From positions 18,860,997 through 18,924,996 of the forward strand of contig NC_134398.1 in the NCBI RefSeq assembly GCF_050003625.1: a stretch of 64,000 nt of DNA, in the 5' to 3' direction. Positions 10,571-22,549 of this stretch are shown piece by piece. The stretch comes from Haematobia irritans. Its lineage: Eukaryota; Arthropoda; Insecta; Diptera; Muscidae. A model generated the notes under the pieces. The model made no database searches, was not told the origin of the DNA, and worked only from the letters and a program-made list of their open reading frames with translations. Each line of letters opens with the position of its first letter. The stretch's first letter is position 1. Both the position numbers and the translations under genes were made by a program.

Positions 10571-12611
10571 TATACCCTCCACCATAGGAAGGAGGTATAT
10601 TGACTTTGTCATTCCGTTTGTAACACATCGAAATATTGCTCTAAGACCCCATAAGTACAAATTCGTGGTGAAATTCTGAGACGACCTGAGCATGTCCGTC
10701 CGTCTGTTGAAATCACGCTTACTTCCGAACGGAAGAAGCTATCGACTTGAAACATGGCACAAGTAGTTGTTATTGATGTAGGTCAGATGGTATTGCAAAT
10801 GGATTATATCGGTCCACTTTTACGTATGGCCCCCATATAAACGCACCCCCAAATTTGGCTTGAGGAGCCTCTAAGAGAAGCAAATTTCATCCGATCCGGC
10901 TGAAATTCGGTACATGGTGTTAGTATATGGTATCTAACAGCCATGTAAAAATTGGTCAACATCGGTTCATAATTATATATAGCCCTCATATAAACCCATC
11001 CCCAGATTTGTCCACCGGAGCCCCTTGGAAGACCAAAATTCACTCGATCCGGTTGAAATTTGTTACGTGGTGTTAGAATATGGTATCTAAAAACCATGCA
11101 AAAATTGATCCACATCGGTTCATAATTATATATAGCCCCCATATATACCGATCCCCAGATTTGACCTCCGGAGCCCCTTGGAAGACCAAAATTCACCCGA
11201 TCCGGTTGAAATTTGTTACGTGGTGTTAGAATATGGTATCTAAAAACCATGCAAAAATTGATCCACATCGGTTCATAATTATATATAGCCCCCATATATA
11301 CCAATCCCCAGATTTGGCTTGCGGAGCCTCTAAGAGAAGTAAATTTCATCCGATCCGGCCGAAATATGGTACATGGTGTTAGTATATGGTATCTAAAAAC
11401 CATGCAAAAATTGGTACACATCGGTTGATAATTATATTTAGCCCTCATATAAACCAATCCCCAGATTTGACCACCTGAGCCCCTTGGAAGAGCAAAATTC
11501 ACCCGATCCGGTTGAAATTTGTTACGTGGTGTTAGTATATGATCTCTAAGAACCATGCAAAAATTGGTCCATACCGGTCTTAATTATATATAACCCCCAT
11601 TTAAATCGGATGCCAGATTTGACTTCCGGACCTCTTGGAGGAGCAAAATTCATCCGATCCGGTTGAAATTTGGTACATGGTGAAATTTGGTACATTGCGC
11701 TAGTATATGACCGCTAAGAACCAATCCAAAATTGGTCCATACCGGTCTATAGTTATATATAGCCGATCCCCAAAAATAATCTACCAAAATTTTATTCCTG
11801 TCGAAAATTTTGTCAAAATTTTATTTCTATAGAAAATGTTGTCAAAATTGTATTTCTATAAAAAATTTTGTCAAAATTTTATTTCTATAAAAAATTTTGT
11901 CAAAATTTTATTTCTATATAAAATTTTGTCGGAATTTTACTAATATAGAAAATTTTGTCAAAATTTTATTACTATACAAAATTTTGACAAGATTTTATTT
12001 ATATAGAAAATTTTGTCAAAATTTTATTTCTATAAAAAATTTTATCAAAATTTTATTTCTATAGAAAATGTTGTCAAAATTTTATTTCTATATAAAATTT
12101 TGTCAAAATTTTATTTCTATAAAAAATTTTGTCAAAATTTTATTTCTATATAAAATTTTGTAGGAATTTTACTACTATAGAAAATTTTGTCAAAATTTTA
12201 TTACTATAGAAAATTTTGTCAAAATTTTATTACTATAGAAAATTTTGTCAAATTTTTTTACTATAGAAAATTTTGTCAAAATTTTGTCAAAATTTTATTA
12301 CTAAAGAAAATTTTGTCAAGATTTTATTTCTATAGAAAAGTTTGTCAAACTTTTATTGCTATACAAAATGTTATACAAAATTATATACGTATTTAATCGG
12401 ACTGTTTTGTTTAATATATACCCCGTATGGACTAACTTACAATTGAAAAGACGGTGTTAAGAAGTTTTAAGATACCTTTCCATCGGCAAGTGTTACCACA
12501 ACCCAAGTAGTTCGATTGTGGATGACAGTCTTTCGTAGAAGTTTCTTCGCAATCCATGGTGGAGGGTACATAAGATTCGGCCTGGCCGAACTTACGGCCG
12601 TATATACTTGT
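10571..12611 (-). mobile_element. Composite non-coding element, copy C
   Basis: A complete, uninterrupted copy, inverted relative to B. It has terminus TATACCCTCCACCATAGG, a short CCGT microsatellite (10692-10710), six 153-bp units (10829, 10982, 11136, 11288, 11441, 11593), a junction aaaaataatctaccaaaat (11773), a 29-bp array in R orientation (to about 12380), then the ~230-bp left terminus ending GGCCGTATATACTTGT. A 250-residue open frame across the 153-bp units (minus strand, 10804-11556) reflects in-phase repetition. I do not call it a gene. Confidence 0.82.
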
Positions 12612-13321
12612 TTTAATTAGATATAGCATTTTAAAATTTAAATAATTTGTACCATTTTATTAATATTTACTCAGTTTTTAACCTAATGGAAACAAAAATA
12701 AGGTAAAAGTACCTTTTAAGTAGTATATACACTAATAAGTTCGGCTGGGCCGAATCTTAAATGGCCACCACCATTAAATATAGTAGTTTCTTTTAAAAAA
12801 TCTTCGTCGTAGCGTGTTACTTGATAATATATAGAATTTTAGGGGGGGTTTGATGTCAGATATTATTCAAACAGATCAGTTCAACCAGTACACTTTCCGA
12901 AAATAAATTTAAAGATTCTACCTATGAAGACAAGTTAGGATTCTGGATTTATCCTATATATCCTTTAAGTGTGCATATGTGAATATGATAAAATAACGCC
13001 TTGATTTGAAATCTAAAATCTGTAGATTTTTACCCCCATTACTAAAATGATTAGAAGAAAATCTGGAAATTTTACTTTCAGTTTTAAGCTATTTTCATGA
13101 TCAGTGCGCCGTCTATACCTTCAAGAAGTGAAATAGGTATATATGGAGGCCTTACGAAAAACTTATGAAAAAGCCGTTTAGAAGTTAAATCGGGAGATCA
13201 GTCTATATGGGTGCTATGCCTAAAAACCCACCTAATTGTTGTTCTGAAAATCTACAGATTCTAGACCTCAAATCGGTGGGCGGGGTTTTAAGGGGGATAT
13301 ATCAAAATTATTACCGATACA
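12612..13321 (+). mobile_element. Probable non-coding element interrupted by mariner
   Basis: It starts near 12722 with agtatatacac and gttcggctgggccgaat, a near-palindrome resembling the TTCGGCCAGGCCGAA of the composite element but with different flanks. The rest is AT-rich, with two similar stretches around aaaatctgtagatttt and gaaaatctacagattc. It has no coding capacity. It could be a second family sharing the same terminal design; its right end is not found. Confidence 0.4.
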
Positions 13322-14386
13322 GTACTGTTTTCTGAAGGGAAAAAATACGGTGGAAGCAAAAACTTGGCTTGATAATGAGTTTCCGGACTCTGCTCCAGGG
13401 AAATCAACAATAATTGATTGGTGTACAAAATTCAAGAGTGGTGAAATGAGCACGGAGGACGGTGAACGCAGTGGATGCCCAAAAGAGGTGGTTACCGACG
13501 AAAACATCAAAAAAATGCACAAAATGATTTTGAATGAAGTTGATCGAGATAGGCCTTAAAGATATAAAAGGAACGTGTTGGTCACATCATTCATCAATAT
13601 TTGGAAATGCGGAAGCTCTGTGCAAAATGGGTGCCGCGCGAGCTCACATTTGACCAAAAACAACAACGTGTTGATGATTCTGAGCGGTGTTTGCAGCTGT
13701 TAACTCGTAATACACCCGAGTTTTTCCGTCGATATGTGACAATGGATGAAACATGGCTCCATCACTACACGCTTGAGTCCAATCGACAGTCGGCTGAGTG
13801 GGCAGCGACCGGTGAACCGTCTCCGAAGCGTGGAAAGACTCAAAAGTCCGCTGGCAAAGTAATGGCCTCTGTTTTTTTGGGATGCGCATGGAATAATTTT
13901 TATCGATTATCTTGAGAAGGGAAAAACCATCAAGAGTGACTATTATATGGCGTTATTGGAGCGTTTGAAGGTCGAAATCGTGGCAAAACGGCCCCATATG
14001 AAGAAGAAAAAAGTGTTGTTCAACCAAGACAACGCACCGTGCCACAAGTCATTCAGAACGATGGCCAAAATTCACGAATTGGGCTTCGAATTGCTTCCCC
14101 ACCCACCGTATTCTCCAAATCTGGCCCCCAGCGACTTTTTCTTGTTCTCAGACCTCAAAAGGATGCTCGCAGGGAAAAAATTTGGCTTCAATGAAGAAGT
14201 GATCGCCGAAACTGAGGCCTATTTTGAGACAAAACCGAAGGAGTACTACCAGAATGGTATCAAAAAATTGGCAGGTCGTTATAATCGTTGTATCGCTCTT
14301 GAAAGTATGTTGAATAATAAAAACGAATTTTGACAAAAAAAAATGTGTTTTTGTTTGTTAGACCGGGGACTTATCAGCCAACCTGT
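13322..14386 (+). pseudogene. Mariner (irritans subfamily) transposase relic, Himar1-like
   Basis: Three frame segments together cover nearly the whole mariner transposase. The first (13322-13558) has the DNA-binding region (TWLDNEFPDSAPGKS). The second (about 13601-13884) contains WVPRELT and the first catalytic Asp in MDETW. The third (13886-14331) carries the second Asp in QDNAP and the third in APSDFF, so the DD34D triad is still readable. It is dead: roughly the first ten codons and the left inverted repeat are gone, small deletions near 13530-13560 shift the frame and give a stop, and a run of seven T at about 13871 shifts it again. YSPN replaces the usual YSPD. Similarity to Himar1 of the horn fly is obvious over every segment. 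Confidence 0.95.
14360..14386 (-). repeat. Right inverted terminal repeat of mariner
   Basis: The reverse complement contains GGTTGGCTGATAAGTCC and matches, as far as I recall it, the 27-bp Himar1 terminal repeat in full. It is followed by TA (14387-14388), the expected target dinucleotide. No left partner exists upstream of 13322. Confidence 0.9.
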
Positions 14387-14813
14387 TAAAACATGGACCA
14401 ATACACCCCATTTTTGACACACCAATTGTGGCCGTCAAATATCTCTAGATTTTTAATTTCAGACAAATTCCCTCAAACTTGCAAGCAAATCCGAAAGCTT
14501 AAATCCAAATTTTGACGAATTGGGAATGGGGGAGGTTTCCCGTTCAAATATCATGAGCCCCATAATAATTTCAAAATACGTCCTCTGTCCTCTTCAAGTA
14601 AATCGGAGATGTTTAGTTTTTCACTATACTTAAAAAATTTCAGGCATGGACAAGGAGGAGGGGACCTCTCCACTCAATATCAAAGAAATCAGGTACCCCA
14701 TATTATTTCAAAACATCTTCCCACGATCTCTGTTTCTAGTAAATTCGAAAAGTTTGGTTTTTCACTCTAAGAAAATTGGCAAAGGGGATGAGGGACATAG
14801 CTCGGATTTTGAA
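14387..14813. other. Non-coding stretch between mariner and MITE
   Basis: No gene. Parts such as caggtaccccatattatttc and aagtaaatcggagatg resemble, in reverse orientation, the style of the Helitron interior (ggggtacccgatgatttc; ccgatttacttgaaa), so this may be a diverged Helitron fragment. The resemblance is short and uncertain. Confidence 0.35.
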
Positions 14814-14815
14814 TA

Positions 14816-14983
14816 CAGTCAATCCTCCCAAAAGTAGACAACCGCAGTCAACCTGATTTTCTCCACATTTGGGAGGTGTTCAGCTATGAGAGGTTAATTA
14901 ATAATGGCATAAGATAGCAAACCACAGTCCATTCTTGGACTGTGGTTTGCTATCTTATGGTCATAGTTTGAGAGGTTTCACTG
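14816..14983. mobile_element. 168-bp MITE with perfect 24-bp hairpin
   Basis: Flanked by TA on both sides (14814-14815, 14984-14985). The ends CAGTCAATCCTCCCAAA and, reverse complemented, CAGTGAAACCTCTCAAA form an imperfect inverted repeat like those of TA-targeting pogo/Tigger or Tc1-like elements. Inside, 14908-14931 and 14936-14959 are a perfect inverted repeat (CATAAGATAGCAAACC...) with a 4-nt loop TTCT. No protein. Confidence 0.75.
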
Positions 14984-14985
14984 TA

Positions 14986-15654
14986 TACACATACATTGTT
15001 CTTTGCACTGGAGAATAGTCTATTCTACTTCATTGTCCAGTCCTATTTGACGATACCATATATATCTATATATCTTTTAATTAAAGCAATGTACAATTGT
15101 TAATTTGCTTGTGCCAAACAACCGCGATTCTCTTAGAAAACATCCCTTATTTTTGAGTATACCAATCCTGCGGCTTGGATTGTTCATGCGTTTCTTATTC
15201 TATTCTATTATATTCCCGTGTCCTATTCATCCTGCCGTCATTCATCCTGTGTTGCATTTATTTTTGGAATGCTAGTTTTACAGGATAGTTTTGTTTGCAG
15301 TTTTCTCTTTTTTATTGAATATAATGAAATTTTCTAGGTCTATGCATTTGCAATAGTGGTGGTGGTGGTGGTGGTGGTGGTGGTGGTGACGGTTGTTATG
15401 AAGTTTGTGTTGGTTATAACATCTCTAACAAAAGCATTTGATTCACGCTTTTATCTACTTTTCTTTCAATTATTCGCGAGGAGATTCTCATATCCTGTTG
15501 GTCTGGGAAAAACCTCAGCTGCTGTATCAGCACAGCTTTTTACATCGTTTTTAGTTTCTAGACATATGCGTCTTGTAGATGCTACAGTTACAGGGCAGTG
15601 TTTTAGAATTTCCTAACAGTTTGTAAGTGATATTCGTTGCGACATTTTTACTTT
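14986..15654. other. Non-coding stretch with GTG microsatellite
   Basis: No recognised gene. It contains (GTG)11 at 15356-15388. The frame reading through it (to 15616) has no features I recognise after a Val run and is probably chance. Confidence 0.5.
15356..15388 (+). repeat. (GTG)n microsatellite
   Basis: Eleven uninterrupted GTG triplets. Confidence 0.95.
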
Positions 15655-18376
15655 TACTTTTATAGAAATAAAATCTTTCTATAGAAATAAAATTTTGGCA
15701 AAATTTTTTTATAACAATAAAATTTTGGCAAATCTTTCTAACAAAAAATTAAAATTTTAGAAAAATTTTCTATAGAAATGAAATTTTGAGAAAATTTTTT
15801 ATAGAAATAAAATTTTCTGTAGAAATAAAATTTTGGAAAAATTTTCTATAGAAATAAAATTTTGACTAAATTTTCTATAAGAATAAAATTTTGACCAAAT
15901 TTTCTATAGAAATAAAATTTTGACAAAAATTTCTACATAAATAAAATTTTGACAAAATTTTCTATAGAAATACATTTGTGACAAAATTTTCTATAGAAAT
16001 AAAATTATGACAAAATTTTCTATAGAAATAAAATTATGACAAAATTTTCTATAGAAATAAAATTGTGAAAAAATTTTCTATGGAAATAAAATTTTGACAA
16101 AATTTTCTATAGAAATAAATTTTCGACAAAATTTTCTATAGAAATAAATTTTCGACAAAATTTTCTATAGGAATAAAATTTTGACACAATTTTCTATAAG
16201 AATAAAATTTTGACAAAATTTTCTATAAGAATAACATTTTGACAAAATTTTCTATAAAAATAAAATTTTGACACAATTTTCTATAGAAATAAAAGTTTGA
16301 CAAAATTTTCTGCAGATATAAAATTTTGACATTTTCTATAAAAATAAAATTTCGACAACATTTTCTATAAGAATAAAATTTTGACAACATTTTCTACAGA
16401 TATAAAATTTTTAAAAAATTTTAGAATAAAATTTTGACAAAATTTTCTATAAGAAAAAAATTTTGACAAAATTTTCTACAGATATAAAATTTTGACAAAA
16501 TTTTCTATAGAAATAAAATTTTGACAAAATTTTCTATAGAAATAAAATTTTGACAAAATTTTCTATAGAAATAAAATTTTGACAAAATTTTCTATAACAA
16601 TAAAATTTTGACAAAATTGTCTATAACAATAAAATTTTGAAAAAATTTTCTATAAGAATAAAATTTTGACAAAATTTTCTATAGAAATAAAATTTTGACA
16701 ATATTTTCTATAGGAATAAAATGTTAACACAATTTTCTATAGAAATAAAATTTTGACAAATTTTTTTACAGATATAAAATTTTGACAAAATTTTCTATAG
16801 GAATAAAATTTTGTCACAATTTTCTATAGAAATAAAATTTTGACAAAATTTTCTACAGATATAAAATTTTGACAAAATCTTCTACAGAAATAAAATTTTG
16901 ACAAATTTTGTTACAGATATAAAATTTTGACAAAATTTTCTATAGGAATAAAATTTTGTCACAATTTTCTATAGAAATAAAATTTTGACAAAATTTTCTA
17001 CAGATTAAAATGTTGACAAAATTTTCTACAGATATAAAATTTTGACAACATTTTCTACAGATATAAAATTTTGACAAAATTTTCTATAAGAATAAAATTT
17101 TGACAAAATTTTCTATAATAATAAAATTTTAACACAATTTTCTATAGAAATAAAAATTTGACAAAATTTTCTATAAGAATACAATTTTGACAAAATTGTC
17201 TATACAAATAAAATTTTGACAAAATTTTCTATAGAAATAAAATTTTGACAAAATTTTCTATAGAAATAAAATTTTGACAAAATTTTCTATAGAAATAAAA
17301 TTTTGACAAAATTTTCTATAGAAATAAAATTTTGACAAAATTTTCTATAGAAATAAAATTTTGACAAAATTTTCTATAGAGATAAAATTTTGACAAAATT
17401 TTCTATAGAAATAAAATTTTGACAAAATTTTCTATAACAATAAAATTTTGACAAAATTTTCTATAACAATAAAATTTTGAAAAAATTTTCTATAAGAATA
17501 AAATTTTGACAAAATTTTCTATAAGCATAAAATTTTGACAATATTTTCTATAAGAATAAAATGTTAACACAATTTTCTATAGAAATAAAATTTTGACAAA
17601 ATTTTCTACAGACATAATTTTTTTTACAAAATTTTCTATAGAAATAAAATTTTGACAAAATTTTCTATAAGTATAAAATTTTGACAAAAATTTCTATAAG
17701 AATAAAATTTTGACACAATTTGCTATAGAAATAAAATTTTGACAAAATTTTCTATAGAAATAAAATTTTGACAAAATTTAACAAATTTGACAAAATTTTC
17801 TATAGAAATAAACTTTTGACAAAATTTTCTATAGAAATAAAATTCTGACAAAATTTGCTACAGATATAAAATTTTGCCAAATTTTATATAGAAATAAAAT
17901 TTTGACGAAATGTTCTATAGAAATAAAATTTTGACAAACTTTCCTATAAGAATAAAATTTTGACAAAATTTTCTATAGAAATAAAATTCTGACAAAATTT
18001 TCTACAGATATAAAATTTTGACAAAATTTTCTATAGAAATAAAATTTAGACAAAATGTTCTATAGAAATAAAATTTTGGCACAATTTTCTATAGAAATAA
18101 AATTTTGACAAAATCTTCTACAGAAATAAAATTATGACAAAATTTTCTATAGAAATAAAATTTTGACAAAATTTTCTATAGAAAGAAAATTATGACAAAA
18201 TTTTCTACATAAATAAAATTTTGACAAAATTTTCTATAGAAATAAAATTTTGACACAATTTTCTATAGAAATAAATTTTGACAAAAAATTTTCTATAGAA
18301 ATAAAATTTTGAAAATATTTTCTATAGAAATAAGTTTTGACAAAATTTTCTATAGAAATAAAATTTTGACAAAAAG
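15655..18376 (+). repeat. Largest 29-bp array, F orientation, 2.7 kb
   Basis: About 94 units, many perfect or nearly so. CTATAG recurs at exactly 29-bp steps, e.g. 17229, 17258, 17287. Variants (ataagaata, acagatata, ataacaata) occur in shared order at two places: the run tctataacaa...gaaaaaatt at 16591 recurs at 17431, offset 840, about 29 units. That indicates a higher-order repeat. No foreign insertion is visible, so it may be the youngest or best-homogenised array here. Confidence 0.95.
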
Positions 18377-19645
18377 CGAGTTTACTCCTCAGATTGCAGT
18401 TACGCTAATCGGTGATAGTCGTGAAGAAATAAAACCCCAGAATCTTGAAATCACATAGTCCGTGGCCTTAATCTGGTTGATCATTTAGGGTTATTTAGGG
18501 TACCATCGTTATTCGCCAATAGCTTCCTACTTCCGTTGAATCTTTGAAATTTCTTTTTTATTTTTATTACAAAGTTCTTACATTTCTTCCATTATCCTCA
18601 TATCTTCTGCAAGTTAGGTATATTGTTGTGCCTGTATATAGTCTTTGTTACAATGGCGTGTTGCATTGCCTACTTACACAATAAGGTCCTTCTCAAAAAT
18701 GGTTGCAGGCTTAATAGAGTTTTTTTTTGGTAATTCTATAGAAGAGTTTTATTTCATTTCGTGTTTTTATCTTTATTTTTAGGTTCGTTCCATTGCATTT
18801 TACTTAGATGTTTTCTATTTAATTATAACATTTTTTTGCAATTGTTTGGCATTTCTAAAAAAGCAAACTGAAATCTTTTCAAAGTCCTTTGACGCTTTTA
18901 TGAGGAATATATCCTTAGGATTTCTATTTTTATAGATGGTCATTGGCCTTGCACAAGCAAGAAATGTAATGTGAATGACCACTAACTAGTAGGTTTAAAA
19001 AATTCACATTTTATGAATTAAATTTGGCTTTAGGGGAAATATAAATAATAAATTTAATCAATGGCATTAGGATAAAATATTATTGCACTATATTTTTATA
19101 ATTTTTTTATAATTTTTTTTAACAGATTTCACAGAAAAAAATAAATTTAATGAAATCTAATATCAATTATATTCTGATAAAAAATTAAATGATCCAATTC
19201 TTTTTAAATTTTAATAAAATATCTTTAAAATTCGAAAAACAATTAATTGGAAAAATTTAGGTGATATTTTATCTGTGTATATGCCAAATCGGATCCAAGT
19301 TGATTATACACAGGTCTAACGCCAAAAATTTTATAAAGAGCAAAGTAAAAGCCTGCGCAAAATGGGATAAGTACTCTGTAGGGGCAACAGCCCGCTTGCC
19401 ACTCGAACAAAAATAACTAAATAAAAATTTAAAGGAAAATTTACTAAAAATCTACAAAATTAAAAACAATCTTATTTTAAAGTTTTTGATACAATTTTTG
19501 TGGTTAGTATAAAAAATGTCTTTTTCTTCAAACGAAATATGTTACTATTTTAGTTCAGAAGTTAGTTATTATGATATCTCCTGTTAGCGAAAAAAATTTT
19601 TGGGATGTATAAACATCCCTTGAACTGTAAATGTTTCGCATTTTT
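18377..19645. other. Non-repeat AT-rich spacer between opposed arrays
   Basis: No gene recognised. A segment at 19131-19277 begins CACAGAAAAAAAT and ends ATTTTATCTGTG, which may be a short MITE, but I see no flanking duplication. Confidence 0.5.
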
Positions 19646-21705
19646 TAAAATTTGACAATTTTTTTTCTAAATTTTATTTCTACAGAAAATTTTGTAAAAA
19701 TTTTTCTTTCTATGGAAAATTTTGTCAAAATTTTTCTCTCTATAGAAAATTTTGTCAAAATTTTCCTTTTTAAAGAAAATTTCTCCAAAATTTTTCTTTC
19801 TATGGAAAATTTTGTCAAAGTTCTATTTCTATAGAAAATTTTATTTCTACAGAAAATTTTGTCAAAGTTTTATTTCTATAGAAAATTTTGTCAAGGTTTT
19901 ATTTCTATAGAAAATTTTGTCAAAATTTTATTTTTTGAAAATTTTGTTAAATTTTATTTCTACAGAAAATTTTGTACACAATTTTCTTCATATAGAAAAT
20001 TTTGTCAAAATTTTGATTTCTATAGAAAATTTTATTTCTATAGAAAATTTTGTCAAGGTTTTATTTCTATATAATATTTTGTCAAAATTTTATTTCTATA
20101 GAAAATTTTGTCAAAATTTTATTTCTATAGAAAATTTTGTCAAAATTTTATTTCTATAGAAAATTTTGTCAAAATTGTTCTTTCTATAGAAAGTTTCGTC
20201 TAAATTTTATTTCTGAAAAAAAAATGTTGTCAACATTTTTCTTTCTATAGAAAATTTTGTCAAACTTCTTACAGAAAATTTTGTTTCTATAGAAAATTTT
20301 GTCTTCCTACAGAAAATTTGTCCAAAATTTTGTGTCTATAGAAAAGTTTGTCAAAAGTTTACATCTATTGAAAGTTTTGTCAAAATTTTATCTCTATAGA
20401 AAATTGAGTCAACATTTTATTTCTATAGAAAATTGAGTCAAAATTTTATATCTATAGACAATTTTCTCAAAATGTGAGTTCTTTCTTTTCTATAGAAAAT
20501 TTTTCTTTCAGTTCTTTCATTTCTATAGAAAATTTTGTAAAAGTAGAAAATTTTGTCAAAAATTTTCTTTTTTTCAAAAACTTTGTCAAAATTTGTCCTT
20601 CTATCAAAAATGTTGTCAAAATTTTTCTTTCTATGGAAAATTTTGTCAAAGTTCTATTTCTATAGAAAATTTTAATAAAATTTTATTTCTATAGAAAATT
20701 TTGCCAAAATTTTATTTCTGTAGAAGATTTTGTCAAAATTTTATTTTCATAAAAAATTGTGCCAAAATTTTATTTCTATAGAACATTTTGTCTAAATTTT
20801 ATTTCTATAGAAAATTTTGTCAAAATTTTATATCTGTAGAAAATTTTGTCTAAATTTTATTTCTATAGAAAATTTTGTCAAAATTTTATTCTTATAGAAA
20901 AGTTTGTCAAAATTTTATTTCTATATAAAATTTGGCAAAATTTTATATCTGTAGAAAATTTTGTCAGAATTTTATTTCTATAGAAAATTTTGTCAAAAGT
21001 TTATTTCTATAGAAAATTTTGTCAAAAGCTTATTTCTATAGAAAATTTTGTCAAAATTTTATTTCTATAGAAAATTTTGTCAAAATTTTATTTCTATAGC
21101 AAATTGTGTCAAAATTTTATTCTTATAGAAATTTTTGTCAAAATTTTATTCTTATAGAAAATTTTGTCAAAATTTTATTTCTATAGAAAATTTTGTAAAA
21201 AAAATTATGTCTGTAGAAAATTTTGTCAAAATTTTATTTCTATAGAAAATTGTGTCAAAATTTTATTCTTATAAAAAATTTTGTCAAAATTTTATATCTG
21301 TAGAAAATGTTGTCAAAATCTTATATCTGTAGAAAATTTTGTCAAAATTTTATATCTGTAGAAAATTTTGTCAAAATTTTATTTCTATAGAAAATTTTGT
21401 CAAAATATTATTTCTATAAAAAAATTTTGTCAAAATTTTATTTCTATAGAAAATTTTGTTTCTAAAGATAATTTTGTCAAAATTTTGTTTTTTTTGAAAA
21501 TTTTGTAAAAATTTTATTTTTATAGAAAATTTTGGCAAAATTCTATTTCTATGGAAAATTTTGTCAAATTAAATTTTGAGAACATTTTCTATAGAAATAA
21601 AATTTTCACAAAATTTCCTATAGAAATAAAATTTAGATTACATTTTCTTATATATAAAATTTTTATTTCTTTATAAAATTTTGCCAAAATTTTATTTCAA
21701 AAACA
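19646..21705 (-). repeat. 29-bp array, mostly R orientation
   Basis: About 70 units of aattttgtcaaaattttatttctatagaa. A short F patch at about 21571-21660 interrupts it, so the orientation switches twice near the right end. A subset near 19700 and 20600 carries a related variant (aaatttttctttctatggaaaattttg). Confidence 0.93.
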
Positions 21706-22549
21706 TGTTTCATCACTGATACACAATCTTATAATATATATTTTTATTTTGTTTGATATTAAAAAATAATATAATTATTTAAAAAGTTATATCACAGTAG
21801 TAAAGTACTTTAAAAATAGGCTTGTGAATTGTTAGCTACCCTGTAGTAGAATATTTCCCCCCAAATGTGAAAGTTACAATTTTTTTTTTGAACAATTAAT
21901 TCATTCATCACCAGTCTCTCGGGAAAATAGAGGGAAATCACGCTTTGCAAATTGAAACAAAAGTTCACGTCCTTGTCATCCATTTCAATTTATGGCAAAG
22001 GCCAGGCACGACAAAGATTTTCAATGGTACAATGAGCAATTGGCGTTATCATAAAAGTAAAGAAAATTAATTGAATTTTTACGCTTTTGGTTTTTTTTTG
22101 TGTTCTCCCGCTTTTTGTTTTTGTTTGGTATTCAAAATGAATTCTAATTTTATGTCATTTACAGTCACTTAACGTTTCCATTAAATGCACAAATGTGTTG
22201 GCAATGAACTTCTGTCTGTTGATAGAAAATTTAAATATCATTAGTGTTGGTCGGGAATTCGATTTCGATTTCATTGGGCCAAAAGATTTGACAAATATGG
22301 CTGTGGAATATCTAAGCATTTATCGAAGGGAACCAGGGTTCATATTGAAATCACGGTTGCCTTGCAAAATTAGGGAAAATAATGAAGTTTGATGATAAAT
22401 CATTTTTTGTTCACGTACATAATTCCACAGTTTATTGATGATATCTGAGTGAATGAAATTTTTTCAGATTTAAAATTGCTTGGGGTATATGGACTTAAAC
22501 AAATTAATGCAAAAACCAATTTATTAATTTATAGATATGATCCTTATAT
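21706..22549. other. Non-coding stretch, nothing recognised
   Basis: AT-rich. A 65-codon frame at 22195-22392 has no features I can assign and no supporting context. Confidence 0.45.

Noticed and set aside
15356..15616. 86-codon frame after a Val run
   Set aside because: The Val run comes from the GTG microsatellite, and the rest has no recognisable domain.
19131..19277. Short MITE with CACAGAAAAAAAT and ATTTTATCTGTG ends
   Set aside because: The inverted ends are short and low-complexity, and no matching flanking dinucleotide is visible.
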